Positions 35,153 through 45,839 of a DNA stretch of 64,000 nucleotides are shown piece after piece. A program made the position numbers and the translations under genes. Source of the stretch: Molanna angustata (Eukaryota; Arthropoda; Insecta; Trichoptera; Molannidae); contig OY754977.1 of the NCBI GenBank assembly GCA_963576475.1, positions 34,082,172 through 34,146,171 on the forward strand. The letters are read 5' to 3'. Position 1 is the stretch's first letter; each line of letters starts with the position of its first letter. A model generated the notes under the pieces. The model was not told the DNA's origin and searched no databases. It saw only the letters and a program-made list of their open reading frames with translations.

Positions 35153-35344
35153 TATATTTGAAAGCAAAATAAATGTAGTTGAAATTTATGTACCTATTTG
35201 TTTTTGTTTATTAATCGGCCGTTGAACTTACCTCAGGCACTTGGACTCGTAACTATTACAGAATTATAGGTAGGTACACCCATTGCAATACCATCTACAT
35301 TATATATTTATATTTCTGTAATAAATACCTAAACTAGTATGGTT

Positions 35345-35490
35345 AGACGGCGTTGTGTTGGATTGTCGGCTATGGGGCAGCAGAACTGGAAGGTGGCAGC
35401 CAGCGAAAGAGCAGTACGGAGAAGGTTCTTGGAGGCAGCTAGGATCCACCAAGGGTTGTGACGCTGAGGATGATGATGATGACATTCATT
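35345..35490 (+). mobile_element. LINE 3' end with (GAT)n tail
   Basis: The frame ATGGGGCAGCAGAACTGGAA, GGCAGCCAGCGAAAGAGCAG then TTCTTGGAGGCAGCTAGGAT encodes a W...A.ERA.WR..LEAARI-like tail followed by (GAT)n. The piece GGAGGAGGCTAGGACCCACG, ATGGGTTGTAG at 41690-41720 is the same end. Confidence 0.5.
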
Positions 35491-35884
35491 TCAATTTCAA
35501 ATACAAGATTTTTTCGTACAAAACTAACGAAACCCGGCACCCCTTGTGCTGCCTTGCATAATTTAAAATGGTGGATCTTCACGATATCTAAAATTTATAA
35601 TTATAATTTCGTCCTACCTTTAGTGGTACCTACCTCCCGTCCCATCGGTGCATCCTACTTTTTTAATTTTTTTTATTTATTGAAAAATAGTAAAAGCATA
35701 ATATAAAAATAACTCTAACTAACACTGGTAACTCTAATTTTTTGGCTTGTCGGCTTGTTCTCAAGACAATATCTATGTATACTTTAGTATATGTATATGT
35801 CCTTCAGTTCTTTCCGTATATTCCATACTCTCAGAGAAAAAGTCAACTGACAGTTATGTTTGTATTTGTATGTCGATCATTTTA

Positions 35885-36190
35885 AATAAATTCAATACAA
35901 GATCACTCCAAGGGCGCTATGGCTTATTTATTGGCTCTACGAAACATGACAGTCTTGAGAAGTCTATAGAAGACGTCAATTCTCTGAGCTCCACGTATGT
36001 CAAGACCCATTCACACTGAAACAGCGATCATAGTAGGTACAGATTACTGATTCTGTCCAATTCTTTTAAATAGTTGGTACTCTGTGCTACAGATGATCTT
36101 AATGTAAGCTGTCTTCCTAGAAAACTATCCGGAACACCTGCGAAGAGATTTATAGACCTTCTCCCAAGATATTCCACCTGCACAGGTCAA
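35885..36190 (-). mobile_element. CR1/L2-like LINE C-terminus, broken
   Basis: The minus strand contains a stretch encoding GAQRIDVFYRLLKTVMF, equivalent to GARIIDTFGKLLKTALF in the fragment at 42340-42700, and both end in CCAAGGGCGCTAT-type 3' sequence. Several stops interrupt the rest. Confidence 0.6.
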
Positions 36191-36544
36191 ATAGGTGAAT
36201 TTGGTTTTAAGGTACTGCGGTGAAATAAATTTAAAGACCATACTTGATTATTCATAATCATTCTACTTCTGAAAATTAACAATTATACCTACTTATCAAG
36301 TAAAATACTTAAGTACCTAAATTTAAATGCTTCACTACAATATTTCATAAACGTTAAATCAAATCTTGCTAAGAAATTATTGAAATATGTCCATTATTGA
36401 CTGGGTTAGAAAAAAAAACAAAATGAAAGAATTTAAGATGAAGAAAGATGTTATTTATATAATGAAAGTTTTTTCATAGTTCAAGTGCTGGTAACTCGAC
36501 GTTTATCAAATTTTTCGCTCCCCGTTTCTCTAGGAAAACCTGTT

Positions 36545-36900
36545 GTGAGACGGGAAGATGGAATTATTATGTACATTGAGATGGTTTGGCCAACAAAAAA
36601 CGCCTGACATTGAATACATTGCCCCCAAGTCAAATTGAAAACGCTGTTCGTTTTCGCCAAGCGCTAATTTTTTTTGTATGGGATTTGACGTTTGTTGTAG
36701 AAATTTTTTCTACAATAACAAACAACAAACGTCAAATCCCATACAAAAAAAAATTAGCGCTTGGCGAAAACGAACAGCGTTTTCAATTTGACTTGGGGGC
36801 ATTATATGTACAAAAATTATTGAAACGGAACTAGAGGTGGGGTCATACGAATGATGGCACACGTCCATGTGAGAGACATTCTGCAAGAGGAAAAATTGTG
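36545..36900 (+). mobile_element. LINE tail split by an inverted-repeat element
   Basis: TGAGATGGTTTGGCCAACAA, AACGCCTGACATTGAA (36576-36614) matches the 48120-48170 LINE tail; after the inverted repeat at 36621-36800 the same tail resumes with GGTCATACGAATGATGGCAC and GTCCATGTGAGAGACATTC. Confidence 0.65.
36621..36800. mobile_element. Fold-back element (MITE-like), 180 bp
   Basis: GCCCCCAAGTCAAATTGAAA, ACGCTGTTCGTTTTCGCCAA and GCGCTAATTTTTTTTGTATG on the left mirror the right half, which ends TTTGACTTGGGGGC. Arms are about 85 bp and nearly perfect around AGAAATTTTTTCT. ATT flanks it on both sides and may be a 3-bp target duplication. Confidence 0.85.
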
Positions 36901-36929
36901 AAATCATACCAGAATATTTAAACTTTGTC

Positions 36930-37240
36930 AGTTCGTTCAGTTCTTCTCTTCATCATCTCAGCCATGTCTCCACTGCTGGATGAAGGCCTCCTTCAACTTT
37001 CTCCCTCTCCTCTATCCTGGGCGTGCCTGTGCCATTTTTCCCCGACTGCAACTATTTCTTCAGCCCATCTTTTCTGGGACCGACCTACTCCTCTTATTGT
37101 TTTCCCAAGGTCTCCATTGTAGAAATCGTGGTGCTCATCTGTCAACTTTATTGTCTTGCCATGTAAACTGCCCACTGCCGTTTGAGACTGGTTATATGTC
37201 AAGAAGATTGATACTGCGTATAATTTCATCAATCTGTATT
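36930..37240 (-). mobile_element. LINE ORF2 C-terminus
   Basis: The minus frame reads GKTIKLTDEHHDFYNGDLGK, then SQKRWAEEIVAVGEKWHRHA, and in the neighbouring frame LKEAFIQQWRHG followed by a stop and a GATGAAGAGA tail. RW.EEI...G..W.R.AQDR..W..L.EAFIQQW is a standard LINE ORF2 ending. Confidence 0.7.
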
Positions 37241-37529
37241 TTGTCCCTTAGAGTTATCTCCAGCATTTGTCTATCCATATACCTACCTTTTTGTGCATTT
37301 CAGTTTGTGTATGCGGTGGCGATAATCATGGTCATAGTTATGGTTTACAAACCATGTTTACCTAATAACAGAGAGCACGCAGGCTTTGAATAATTTATTT
37401 TTGATACCCAAGGGTATGTAAGGGTAATTGTATTGGTGCAGTATGCCGTTCGGATTGATGCGCAACGATTTAAATGCTAATGACTCTAGATACTTGTAAT
37501 ATTTTACCAAACAAAACCCTAATAAACTG

Positions 37530-37617
37530 AAATTATGAAAAAATTATAATTAATTTTACGTTCTACTTAAATTTAGAACGTAAAAAAGTAGAACGTAAAT
37601 TTTTTTTCATAATTTTA
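37530..37617. repeat. Hairpin around TTTACGTTCTACTT
   Basis: AAATTATGAAAAAATTATAA, TTTTACGTTCTACTT mirrors AAGTAGAACGTAAATTTTTT, TTCATAATTT. A third copy of TAGAACGTAAA lies in the loop. Confidence 0.85.
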
Positions 37618-37727
37618 GATGATTATGGAGTTCTATCATGAAGAGACAGTTTCAAACATTAAAAAAAAACCTTAATAATTTATTTATACCTGAAATGTTC
37701 AAATATAAAAGTCTGGGGTCAAAGATT

Positions 37728-37917
37728 TAGATGGGTCGGTGGCAGAGCGGTTAGCGCGCTGGGTTAGTAATCCAGTGGTCGCGAGTTCGAATCCTGCCTT
37801 GACCGATTTCGTTCACCTATAGCACAAGCATTTATTTGCTTATTTTAGGGAACGTAGGAAGATGTATATGTACTTGTTTAACAAGGACATATTCATTTTA
37901 AAAAAAAAAAAAAAAAG
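37728..37917 (+). mobile_element. SINE-A, full-length copy
   Basis: Starts GATGGGTCGGTGGCAGAGCG (box A), with GCGCTGGGTTAGTAATCCAG (anticodon region, loop TTAGTAA), GCGAGTTCGAATCCTGCC (box B), body to GACATATTCATTTT and an A16-type tail. It is the best reference copy in the window. Confidence 0.9.
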
Positions 37918-38077
37918 CAGTAGATTATCAAGTAAAATAAATGGATAGACTTATTCCGATAGTGGTTATAATGCTCTTACAATGGTTACAATGATAATAA
38001 AAGGACTCGGACAGTCGACGAAGGCCATTGGCGAGTCGTTGAGCGATCGTTTAGGAGGGGATCTCGTCGTGAATTTT

Positions 38078-38275
38078 TTATCTTTTGCTGACGGCGTGTT
38101 TTGTGCACCTGCGCAATAGCGATGCGCTGAGATATGCGCGATCCCGCTGCACTGTGGTCATTAGGGTACCCACAGATATTTTACGACATTTGAGAACGTG
38201 GTCGAGCTTTCCAATAGCTTCCCAATCCAAACCGATTCTTTTTGGGATTTCTGCAATTTGATTGTCCCTTACCAT
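38078..38275 (-). mobile_element. LINE RT-region fragment
   Basis: The minus frame reads EIPKRIGLDWEAIGKLDHVL then KCRKISVGTLMTT. RRI.L.W.AFGKL..VL......LK resembles the region just upstream of the LTYGAETW motif of LINE reverse transcriptases. The expected downstream motif is lost, probably by frameshift. Confidence 0.6.
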
Positions 38276-38555
38276 TTCAGTTATAAAATACTAAATATTT
38301 GGTTAGAGTTCATTGAGATCCTATAATGGGCATGATGACTAATTTTGAAAAACTATCTCACGATGTTTTTACGCATTCACTGTTTTCAAATATATATACA
38401 TTTCTACATAAAATAAAGGTTTAGTAGCAAAAATCGCCATTTTAAAATCAAATTTGACATTTACGCCAAAAAACGCTTGTAGTATCATGGCGACTGCCGA
38501 CCCTGACGGTGACGTCACGATATCGTAAACTACATATCACTACTATATGTACTAT

Positions 38556-38760
38556 ATGTATTCTAAGACGATTTGTGTATTTATAATCAATTCAAAAGTG
38601 CATAAGTATTGTGCGGTCCCTAAATGTACAAACACGGCGAAAAAAACACCTACTGAGGTATTTATTTTCGTCCCACGCGAAAAAAAAGAGAAATAAGTGA
38701 TTAAATTTCGCGCGGCGAGACACAAGTGCTTTTATTAAGTACGCGTTTACAATGAAGTAC
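38556..38760 (+). pseudogene. THAP-domain pseudogene
   Basis: From ATG 38556 a 46-codon frame reads KYCAVPKCTNTAKKTPTEVF then IFVPREKKEK and stops (38694-38696). C-x4-C followed by T..TP...F..VP is the N-terminus of a THAP zinc-binding DNA-binding domain (C2CH). Beyond a run of A the homology continues in another frame as LNFARRD preceded by a TGA where the family has the invariant Trp of the KW motif. So there is one frameshift plus one nonsense change. The distal C..H pair is not found; an intron or truncation may explain that. THAP domains occur in host regulators and in P-element-type transposases; which this was cannot be decided. Confidence 0.7.
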
Positions 38761-38769
38761 AGTATTTGT

Positions 38770-39470
38770 TCCCCCACGTTTAGCTCTCAGTAATATAATA
38801 TTTACCATTATTTAGGCAATAAGCATAGGTATAAAGAACTTCATTAATGTCCAAACGTCAAAGGCCATCATACGTTTCCCGCGTATGTTTTTAGCTTATG
38901 AACACATAATGTAGAGAGAAGAAGGAGCATATTTTATCGATTTTCGAGATGTAAGTTGTATTTAAATTACAGATAAATAAAGTACTTATATGAACTTATT
39001 ATTAAGTTTTTACGTTTCGAAATTCTGATGATGGTTGTCTTTGTTCAACGCAAAGAAATATCCGACCATCAAAAGTTCCATTCTAGGTAAGACAGGCAGA
39101 AGAAATGACTACTATAGCTGCTGTTGCTAAAAATAACGAGAGCAGATAAATATAGCTTGTTATGAACACAATACAAATAACGAGCGCTATGTAATAATTC
39201 TTATGCTGCTAAAATTGTAACGATATTTTAAAACGCATGCTTCGCGTCGTCGCCGTCGTTTCGCGAATCGCTTCATTGCATGAAAAAAATATAGCTTGGT
39301 AGTTTAGTTTGGCAGTGACCAGCATCATAACGTGTCGAACGTTCGTCAGCTCACCATCGCGTGACAAAATTGTAGAAAACTAAAACTAAATTAGTTTACC
39401 ATACGTTGCGAGCGTTCATTATTTATTTATTTATTCAATAAGAACTAAGTTACATACAAAATACAATAAA
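38770..39470. other. Stretch without recognised genes
   Basis: AT-rich with a small GC-rich patch (CGCGTCGTCGCCGTCGTTTC, about 39242) and a TTTATTTATTTATT run near 39425. Nothing assigned. Confidence 0.45.
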
Positions 39471-39473
39471 CTT

Positions 39474-40094
39474 AGGCCCGATTTTACAGTCGGCCCTCAA
39501 CTCATTGAGTTTGTTAAACTCAAGATTAATGTTAAGGGGAGATTGAATCCATTTCCGTATTACAGTGCAATATGACATGTCAGTTACTAAATCTTCAATT
39601 ATAGACATATTTCACTTTTTCTGTGGTTATTATCTGTCAAATTTAAATAACCTCAAATAATACGAAATACAAAACGGGACGCTACGACTTTAAATACCAT
39701 TGTTTTATTATCCAACATGGTAAATTTAATTTTTTCACCAAAATAATGCTTGTAATTTTTTCACCAAAATAATGCCCATGTTCAATACGGCTGTCAGTTT
39801 GTTTTGTTATGTGGCGCCACCGTCGATACAACTAACGCCTTTAGTGATACAACACTGAAACTACACACGTTGCCTAACGCCTCTAGTGATAGAAACTGAA
39901 ACTACACGAGTTGCCTAGCAAATGACAGTTGACTCACAGTTAAGTACTTAATCTGCCAGAAACGTTGAGTTAAATATTTGTCATTTTAGTGACATATTTG
40001 AGGGAAGATTAGGCCTAAACGGACACTGTTATACGCTATATTTTTGTAAAACTTAAGTTTAGCTCTTAAACTGACACTGTAATACCGGCCCATA
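39474..40094. mobile_element. MITE-like element, about 620 bp
   Basis: The left end AGGCCCGATTTTACAGTCGG is mirrored imperfectly by CACTGTAATACCGGCCCATA at the right. The interior has a local duplication (CTGAAACTACACACGTTGCC and CTGAAACTACACGAGTTGCC, 39857-39915). Ends of the GGCCCGATTTTACAGT type are common in insect non-autonomous elements; no transposase is present. Confidence 0.6.
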
Positions 40095-40302
40095 GTATCC
40101 CCCGATAGGTAGGCGAGTATCTAGGTAAATTGAAACTATTTGCTTTGATGAATCCTTGTTCCATTGCTATTTTATTGTTTTGTTTTAGTTTTAAGTACCT
40201 AATTAAAATATTAATATATCGATAACACCAAAATAAACATTGTCCAGACCGACAATTAATGCGTATATTGTATTGAAGACTATCAGAAGAATTGACGCGA
40301 CC

Positions 40303-40497
40303 ATACTATGACGTCGTGCGCTCTGATTGTTTTTTCTCATAAAATGGCGGACTAACACATTTTGTATTTTTATATTTATAATATTATTATTCACTCCTTT
40401 AAAATGAAAATAAGTACATTTTTTAAATCTTTATAACCTATTTTATTTTTTAAAATCATATTTTCAATGATTTTTTTCTTACAGTCATCACACCTAT
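40303..40497 (+). repeat. About 190-bp direct repeat, copy 1
   Basis: GACGTCGTGCGCTCTGATTG, CATAAAATGGCGGAC, CTTTAAAATGAAAATAAGTA and TTCTTACAGTCATCACACCT match 40949-41139 in order, with small indels. Confidence 0.85.
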
Positions 40498-40948
40498 TAC
40501 ATAACATTCTATTTTTTTTAATATATTAATCATAATATGTATATGAATCATAACAATTATCCCATATGTATATTAGATTCATCATAATACATTGTGTATT
40601 TCCATTTCAACCTCATGTAACATTGTACAACTCCCACAAACAATATAATAACATCATTTTATTTTATAATCAAGCAATGTAAGCCACCAAGTTATTTATT
40701 TCTGAAACGTTAAATATTCTCCACCACGTTACAATACTCGGTGCGTGTTATAACAGATGCGTCAACGATTCAATAGAGCGGATAGCGATATTATTTGGTT
40801 AATTGTCCCAAATAAACCAAATATCAATAAATAAAAATAGCATGTTAAAAATAAGCAGCATATTCCATATAGCTTGTTATGAAAAAAATAGCCATTTCGA
40901 ACAACACTACAGTTGACAGTAACAAACACAATTGACAGTAACAATATG

Positions 40949-41139
40949 GTGACGTCATGCGCTCTGATTGGTGTTTCACATAAAATGGAGGACAAACATA
41001 TTTTGTATTTTTATTTTAATAATATTAATATTATTCGCTCTTTTAAAATGAAAATAAATATATTTTTTCAAATCTTTATAACATATTTTATTTTATAAAA
41101 TCATAATTTCAATGATTTTTTCTTACAGTCATCACGCCT
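40949..41139 (+). repeat. About 190-bp direct repeat, copy 2
   Basis: GACGTCATGCGCTCTGATTG, CATAAAATGGAGGAC, TTTTAAAATGAAAATAAATA and TTCTTACAGTCATCACGCCT match copy 1. The 450 bp between the copies show no coding potential. It could be LTR-like or a segmental duplication. Confidence 0.85.
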
Positions 41140-41228
41140 ATTGACAGGTTCTAAAATACACTACGTTGGCTCAAATTGGGGGAAAATGGCATACGGTTAA
41201 AGGAGGGATGGCGAGGTATGATTATAAA

Positions 41229-41438
41229 TAATAATATGACAAGGGCTCATGGTTTAATAATATGACAAGGGCTCATGGTTTAATAATATGACAAGGGCTC
41301 ATGGTTTAATAATATGACAAGGGCTCATGGTTTAATAATATGACAAGGGCTCATGGTTTAATAATATGACAAGGGCTCATGGTTTAATAATATGACAAGG
41401 GCTCATGGTTTAATAATATGACAAGGGCTCATGGTTTA
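41229..41438. repeat. 26-bp tandem repeat, 8 copies
   Basis: The unit AATAATATGACAAGGGCTCA plus TGGTTT repeats with GGCTCATGG at 41244 and every 26 bp to 41426. All copies look identical. Confidence 0.97.
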
Positions 41439-41774
41439 AGTGTTCGCCGTATTTCCAATGACAAATTTCAATTTCATTTATCTTCTCCGACCAAATACAA
41501 ACACTAACTGAAGCAGATTAATCTTAACGAAATTCCCCTATAGTATAATATACCTACCTTCACATAATATTATATACTTTGCACAGGGTGTTGTTTTTCG
41601 TAATCTTTTGAGTGATATAAAATAAAAAATATTTAAATGAATACATGACCAAAAATTTGATATGGCTTATAGAAAATGCAAGTTCTTCTGGAGGAGGCTA
41701 GGACCCACGATGGGTTGTAGCCAGTAGCGGAATTGCTTATAGAAGCCGAAAATCATGGCATGCCTATGAATATT

Positions 41775-41950
41775 TTTTTTTATAAAAAATGAATATGACC
41801 TTGTTAAACAAATACATATAAATGTTCCTATGTTCCCTAAAATAAGCATAAATGCTTGTGCTATAGGTGAACGAAATCGGTCGAGTCAGGAATCGAACTC
41901 GCGACCACTGGATTGCTAGCCCTGCGTGCTAACCGCTCTGCCATCGACCT
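41775..41950 (-). mobile_element. SINE-A copy next to a LINE end
   Basis: On the minus strand box A is degraded but GCGAGTTCGATTCCTGAC (box B) and the body are intact. The anticodon loop differs (CTAGCAA). A LINE 3' end fragment (41685-41725) lies just upstream. Confidence 0.8.
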
Positions 41951-42339
41951 ATTATGTTAAGAATACTATATTATGCTAAGAAGTTCAAGAACTAATGTTT
42001 ATTTATTTGTTTTATTGCAACCATACTACAAAAATTAAACCGTTTGTAGATACGATGCTTTACAGGGCCACAATTCTACCTAAATATTATTTTGGAATGT
42101 GATTTTAGAAATATTTTTCATCGACACTAAATGAACAGCGATGCTATAAATACATTAAATTTTCGACATTTCCCAATTTTGTTCCAGTGTTTGCCTAGTC
42201 CGAAGGTTCTAATCTCGCCCCTGATTGTAGCGCCACTGATTGATTTATAGAAAATGCAAGTGTTGGAAATATTCACTCTGGTTTTTTGACTAATTCTTCA
42301 ATTCAAAAAATCCAAAATTGCAGTTGACTACACTGGTTG

Positions 42340-42700
42340 ATTTTTCAAGAACGAGAAGAATATAAGATATGCTTGATGGTGTTTGAGGCTCTGAACGTAT
42401 TGGCTCCACACCACATTCACGATCCGTGGCAAAGGAATGTTCCATCACAATAGATGGCATACATTGAGATCATCTGAATCACTCTTTAAAATAATTGGAT
42501 ATCAAGGCGGCTTCCAATGATAACACTTTCAATGTGAACTGGACCTTTAAGTGGAATGAATTGGCCATACATACGTGGAGCTCGGATCATTGACACCTTC
42601 GGTAAATTACTTAAGACTGCATTGTTTCCTTGAGGTAAAAACAGCTATAGCGCCCTTGGAGTAATCTTTTATCAGTTAACGGGGCTTTATAAATTATAAT
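42340..42700 (+). mobile_element. CR1/L2-like LINE C-terminus, broken
   Basis: Plus-strand pieces encode YKICLMVFEALNVLAPHHIH, then after stops RGARIIDTFGKLLKTALFP, typical of the C-terminal region of CR1/L2 ORF2 (K....F.ALN.LAP.YI; FK..LKT.LF). It ends with AGCGCCCTTGGAG and GGGGCTTTATAAATT, matching the 16470 and 48411 3' ends. Confidence 0.65.
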
Positions 42701-43334
42701 TATCGAATATTTTTTTAATTCCATATACGCAAATATTGGATTTTGTTTCCTATCGGGAGTCAAATGATATTATGGGGGGTTATACGCATGTGTGGGTGTA
42801 ATGTGTATAGATAATAAATATAAGCCTGCGAATAATTAACGAAATCACATACATATAACTTACTGTCGGTACGCAAATTATACCTACATTTCGGGATCGA
42901 ACCGAAATATTTATGTCATAATTTGACTATGCTTTACGTGCGTGTACAAACCAACAGCCCCATATGTTAGATTACCGCGATAATCTAAATTTAATCAACT
43001 ATATCAAGGTAGTACAAGTTGAGACATATAATTGGATTAATAGGTGTTAAAGATCTAAAGAATGTGAATCACTTACGTCTTTATTGATGTAGATTAATGA
43101 TACAAAATATATTTAAATAGAAAACAAGTATTAAAAATTACTTACGAATACGTGCACTCGGAATGAAAGTACGAAATTAGTGAGCACTGAGCACCAGTCG
43201 TAGTATCAGGACGGAATGATTATTTTTCCAAGATGGCCGTATTTAAAGGCCTAGTAAACTTAGTGATGTGCAATTGTTATACAATAGGGTTGTGCGATGG
43301 CCGTAGCCACAATATTTATACTGACAAACTCTTA

Positions 43335-43360
43335 ATATCTCAATAGAGACGAAGTAGGGA
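43335..43360 (-). repeat. Edge fragment of repeat Y
   Basis: ATCTCAATAGAGACGAAGTA then GGGATATTA is the reverse of the right terminus of repeat Y (ACTTCGTCTCTATTGAGAT at 53362-53380). Confidence 0.5.
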
Positions 43361-43394
43361 TATTATAGAAGAAGTTGTGTAGAAAATAAAAATA

Positions 43395-43680
43395 ACCGAT
43401 GTTGTCCAAAAGGATGCCAAGCAGAAGTTGAACTGGGCAGGACATTTCGTCCGAACTACAGACTCCAGATGGACTAAGAAAGTGTTGGAATGACGACGTT
43501 GAACGGACAAAATAAGTGTTGGAAGGCCTCAAACAAGGTGGTCTGATGATATTGGACGAGTGGATGGAAGCGGATGTATGCAGCCTGTTCAAGATTGGGA
43601 GCTGTAGAGATCTCAGGGGAAGGCCTATGTCCATTACTGGAAGAAAGAAGGCTGAATAAGAAAGAAGAAGAAGAATTATT
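43395..43680 (+). mobile_element. LINE ORF2 C-terminus with (GAA)n tail
   Basis: Pieces in two frames encode KLNWAGHFVRTTDSRWTKKV then RWSDDIGRV and WRSQGKAYVHYW, the standard LINE ending W.GH..R..D.RW...V / RW.DD / W...GEAYV. It is followed by a stop and GAATAAGAAAGAAGAAGAAG. The same family is at 1782-2097. Confidence 0.75.
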
Positions 43681-43977
43681 GACATTTTAAGCTTTAAACC
43701 TATCTACATATTTATCTTCACGTGTCTGTACAAGTTAAGTTAAAAAAAATGTTTTTTTAACATCCTGTATATTATCATATAATACCGACCTTCCTATCCA
43801 TCAATCTATTAACGTATAAACTTACATAATATACTTAGGTACAATACTATGTCGTGGATAATTATATAATATTTGCGATGAAAGGGTTAAGCCCCATATA
43901 AAATTTCACTTTTGGTTCCAACTTGGAATTTAATTGTGATGTTTTGATATTTAGTACTTTCATTTATACCATCAATT

Positions 43978-44112
43978 TAGTTCAGCACCCATTCTGAATG
44001 AAGTGCATTTTCAGGTGAGCCGAGACTGGCGGGTGAGGATACACGCATGTTTGGTGCTTCCTTCTATAAGGCAATGCACACATGTAGGATATGCCGTGAT
44101 AGTATGAATGAA
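43978..44112 (-). repeat. Dispersed repeat U, copy 1
   Basis: CAGCACCCATTCTGAATGAA, TCAGGTGAGCCGAGACTGG, TATAAGGCAATGCACAC and GGATATGCCGTGATAG match, in reverse, the copy at 45345-45500. Confidence 0.7.
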
Positions 44113-44214
44113 TGAATGACAATAAACTTGCGCCTTTGAGCACATGACTAAATTTTTACTTTTTTTTACATTGATTTTCGGGCAACCAACAAAAACCATA
44201 TCACATGTATATTT

Positions 44215-44530
44215 GATCATACCCAATAACATGTTGACACATTTTGGAGACTTGATATCAATTGCCTCTATACAAAAAACGCGATGAAAAACTATTTACC
44301 ATCGTGAAATCGAACCCGAGAGCCTTAATACAGTCTGATAGCGCACTGGGTTTGTAATCCAGTGGTCGCGAGTTCGAATCCTGCCTCGACCGATTTCGTT
44401 CACCTATAGCACAAGCATTTATTTGCTTATTTTAGGGAACGTAGGAAGATGTATATGTTTAACAAGGACATATTCATTTTTTAAAAAAAAAAAAAAAATC
44501 TAACCAACTGAGCTACAAAAGCTCGAGATA
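44215..44530 (-). mobile_element. SINE-B copy interrupted by SINE-A
   Basis: Left part: ACCCAATAACATGTTGACAC, TTTTGGAGACTTGATATCAA and TGAAATCGAACCCGAGAGCC; right part: CTAACCAACTGAGCTAC. These are the body, box B and box A of SINE-B (compare 10600-10765), separated by the SINE-A sequence at 44338-44500. Confidence 0.75.
44338..44500 (+). mobile_element. SINE-A nested inside SINE-B, 5'-truncated
   Basis: Begins at GCGCACTGGGTTTGTAATCC (anticodon loop TTTGTAA), lacking box A, then box B, body and a long A tail. It splits SINE-B between GTCTGATA and TCTAACC, in the anticodon region of the host SINE, with no obvious target duplication. Confidence 0.8.
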
Positions 44531-44719
44531 CCTATAAAGGAAAAAACCTCTCATTCTCCCGTCATTTATAGGAAAACAATCTGTAAAACACGGGCTTATA
44601 TATTTGATTTTGTTATTTTTACGAGTAAAAAATATTTTGTTGGGTAATATAATTATTTTTCCGAAAAATTTGTTTACCTCAAGCACGATCGAGTCAATCT
44701 AAATAATGTTAAAAAAACA

Positions 44720-44990
44720 GTGTCGGACGGTCAAGTGATTAAGGCACGTGTAAGTTGATTGTGAAACACGTCAGCCGTTATGCGAATACGTATCCGTTAA
44801 AATTGTCGACTTTCCGTTAGTTAACGACGCCGTTCCGTTAAACATAGAATCTGGTTAGGACGCGGTGGATCGAGTTAACGAAGTTTCGGGTTAAACCGCA
44901 CACCGTTTAACGTTCAAGATTACACCGGTGGATGTGGAGGTTGAGGTGGATGTAAAATAGGGGGAATGTGTATGTAAAGGAAGTAGATGG
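44720..44990. other. GC-richer unassigned segment
   Basis: CAGTGTCGGACGGTCAAGTG, TTAAAATTGTCGACTTTCCG, CGTTCCGTTAAACATAGAAT and TTAACGAAGTTTCGGG stand out from the AT-rich flanks, with repeated CCGTTA/GTTAAC words. No coding frame or known repeat is recognised. Confidence 0.4.
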
Positions 44991-45344
44991 TAGATCTTTA
45001 CCCCTAATTAACCGGTCACCATTGTTTGAACATTATTTTGACTATAACTTAGCATATGGAATGTTTTAATTAAATATAACAATGAGACCATATGTACCTA
45101 CATACATATTTTTAAAATTTTGTCTTTTAAAATATATGGATTAAGAAAAGTCAACATGTAAGAATCACATTGAACAATTATTGTTTTTCAATTTTTTACA
45201 ACAAAAATTCACAGGGAAACAGTGTGTATACATGTACATATACACACTGTTTCGGATACAAAATAAACTGTCTTGGAAATTGTATTTTTATTATATAATC
45301 CAATCAATTACAAGAACATTGGTTACGAGTAACAATAATTCATA

Positions 45345-45500
45345 CCATCACGGCATATCCCACAATGTGGGGTAACCAGCGAAAGGTGTGCGGGTGTGCA
45401 TTGCCTTATAAAAGGGAGCACAACACATATGTGTATACCCACACACCAGTCTCGTCTCACCTAAAAAGGCACTACATTCAGAATGGGTGGTGAACCTCAT
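45345..45500 (+). repeat. Dispersed repeat U, copy 2
   Basis: CCATCACGGCATATCCCACA, GTGTGCATTGCCTTATAAAA, CCAGTCTCGTCTCACCTAAA and CATTCAGAATGGGTGGTG match copy 1 at 43978-44112 inverted. Confidence 0.75.
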
Positions 45501-45839
45501 TGCTGAACTATGTCAGATGTTATTGTTGCCTGTTGTATTTTCGATTACCCGGCTCTTACGGGACACTCGAAAACAGTAATAGAAAAGAGTGGAAGCACTA
45601 TTCTAAGCCGATGCCTCACAGCTAAATAATACATATTATATAAAAACCATAAAATGCTAATAAGAATCATGGCAGTCACATGGATGTATCCACTCTACTA
45701 GCCCATGGGCATGTGCTAGAGTGTAAATTAATCATTTTTAATTCCTAAACAAGATGTTGAAAATAACATGCATGGTTTTGAAATGTCAAATCGAGTCAGG
45801 AAATGTTTTATTGACGGGCATTTTGACATGATCGATCTG

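Noticed and set aside
37730..37805. Functional tRNA-Thr gene
   Set aside because: tRNA-like head continues into a SINE body and A tail, and the same unit recurs five times.
43332..43685. Minus-strand 117-codon frame
   Set aside because: Antisense of the LINE ending on the plus strand.
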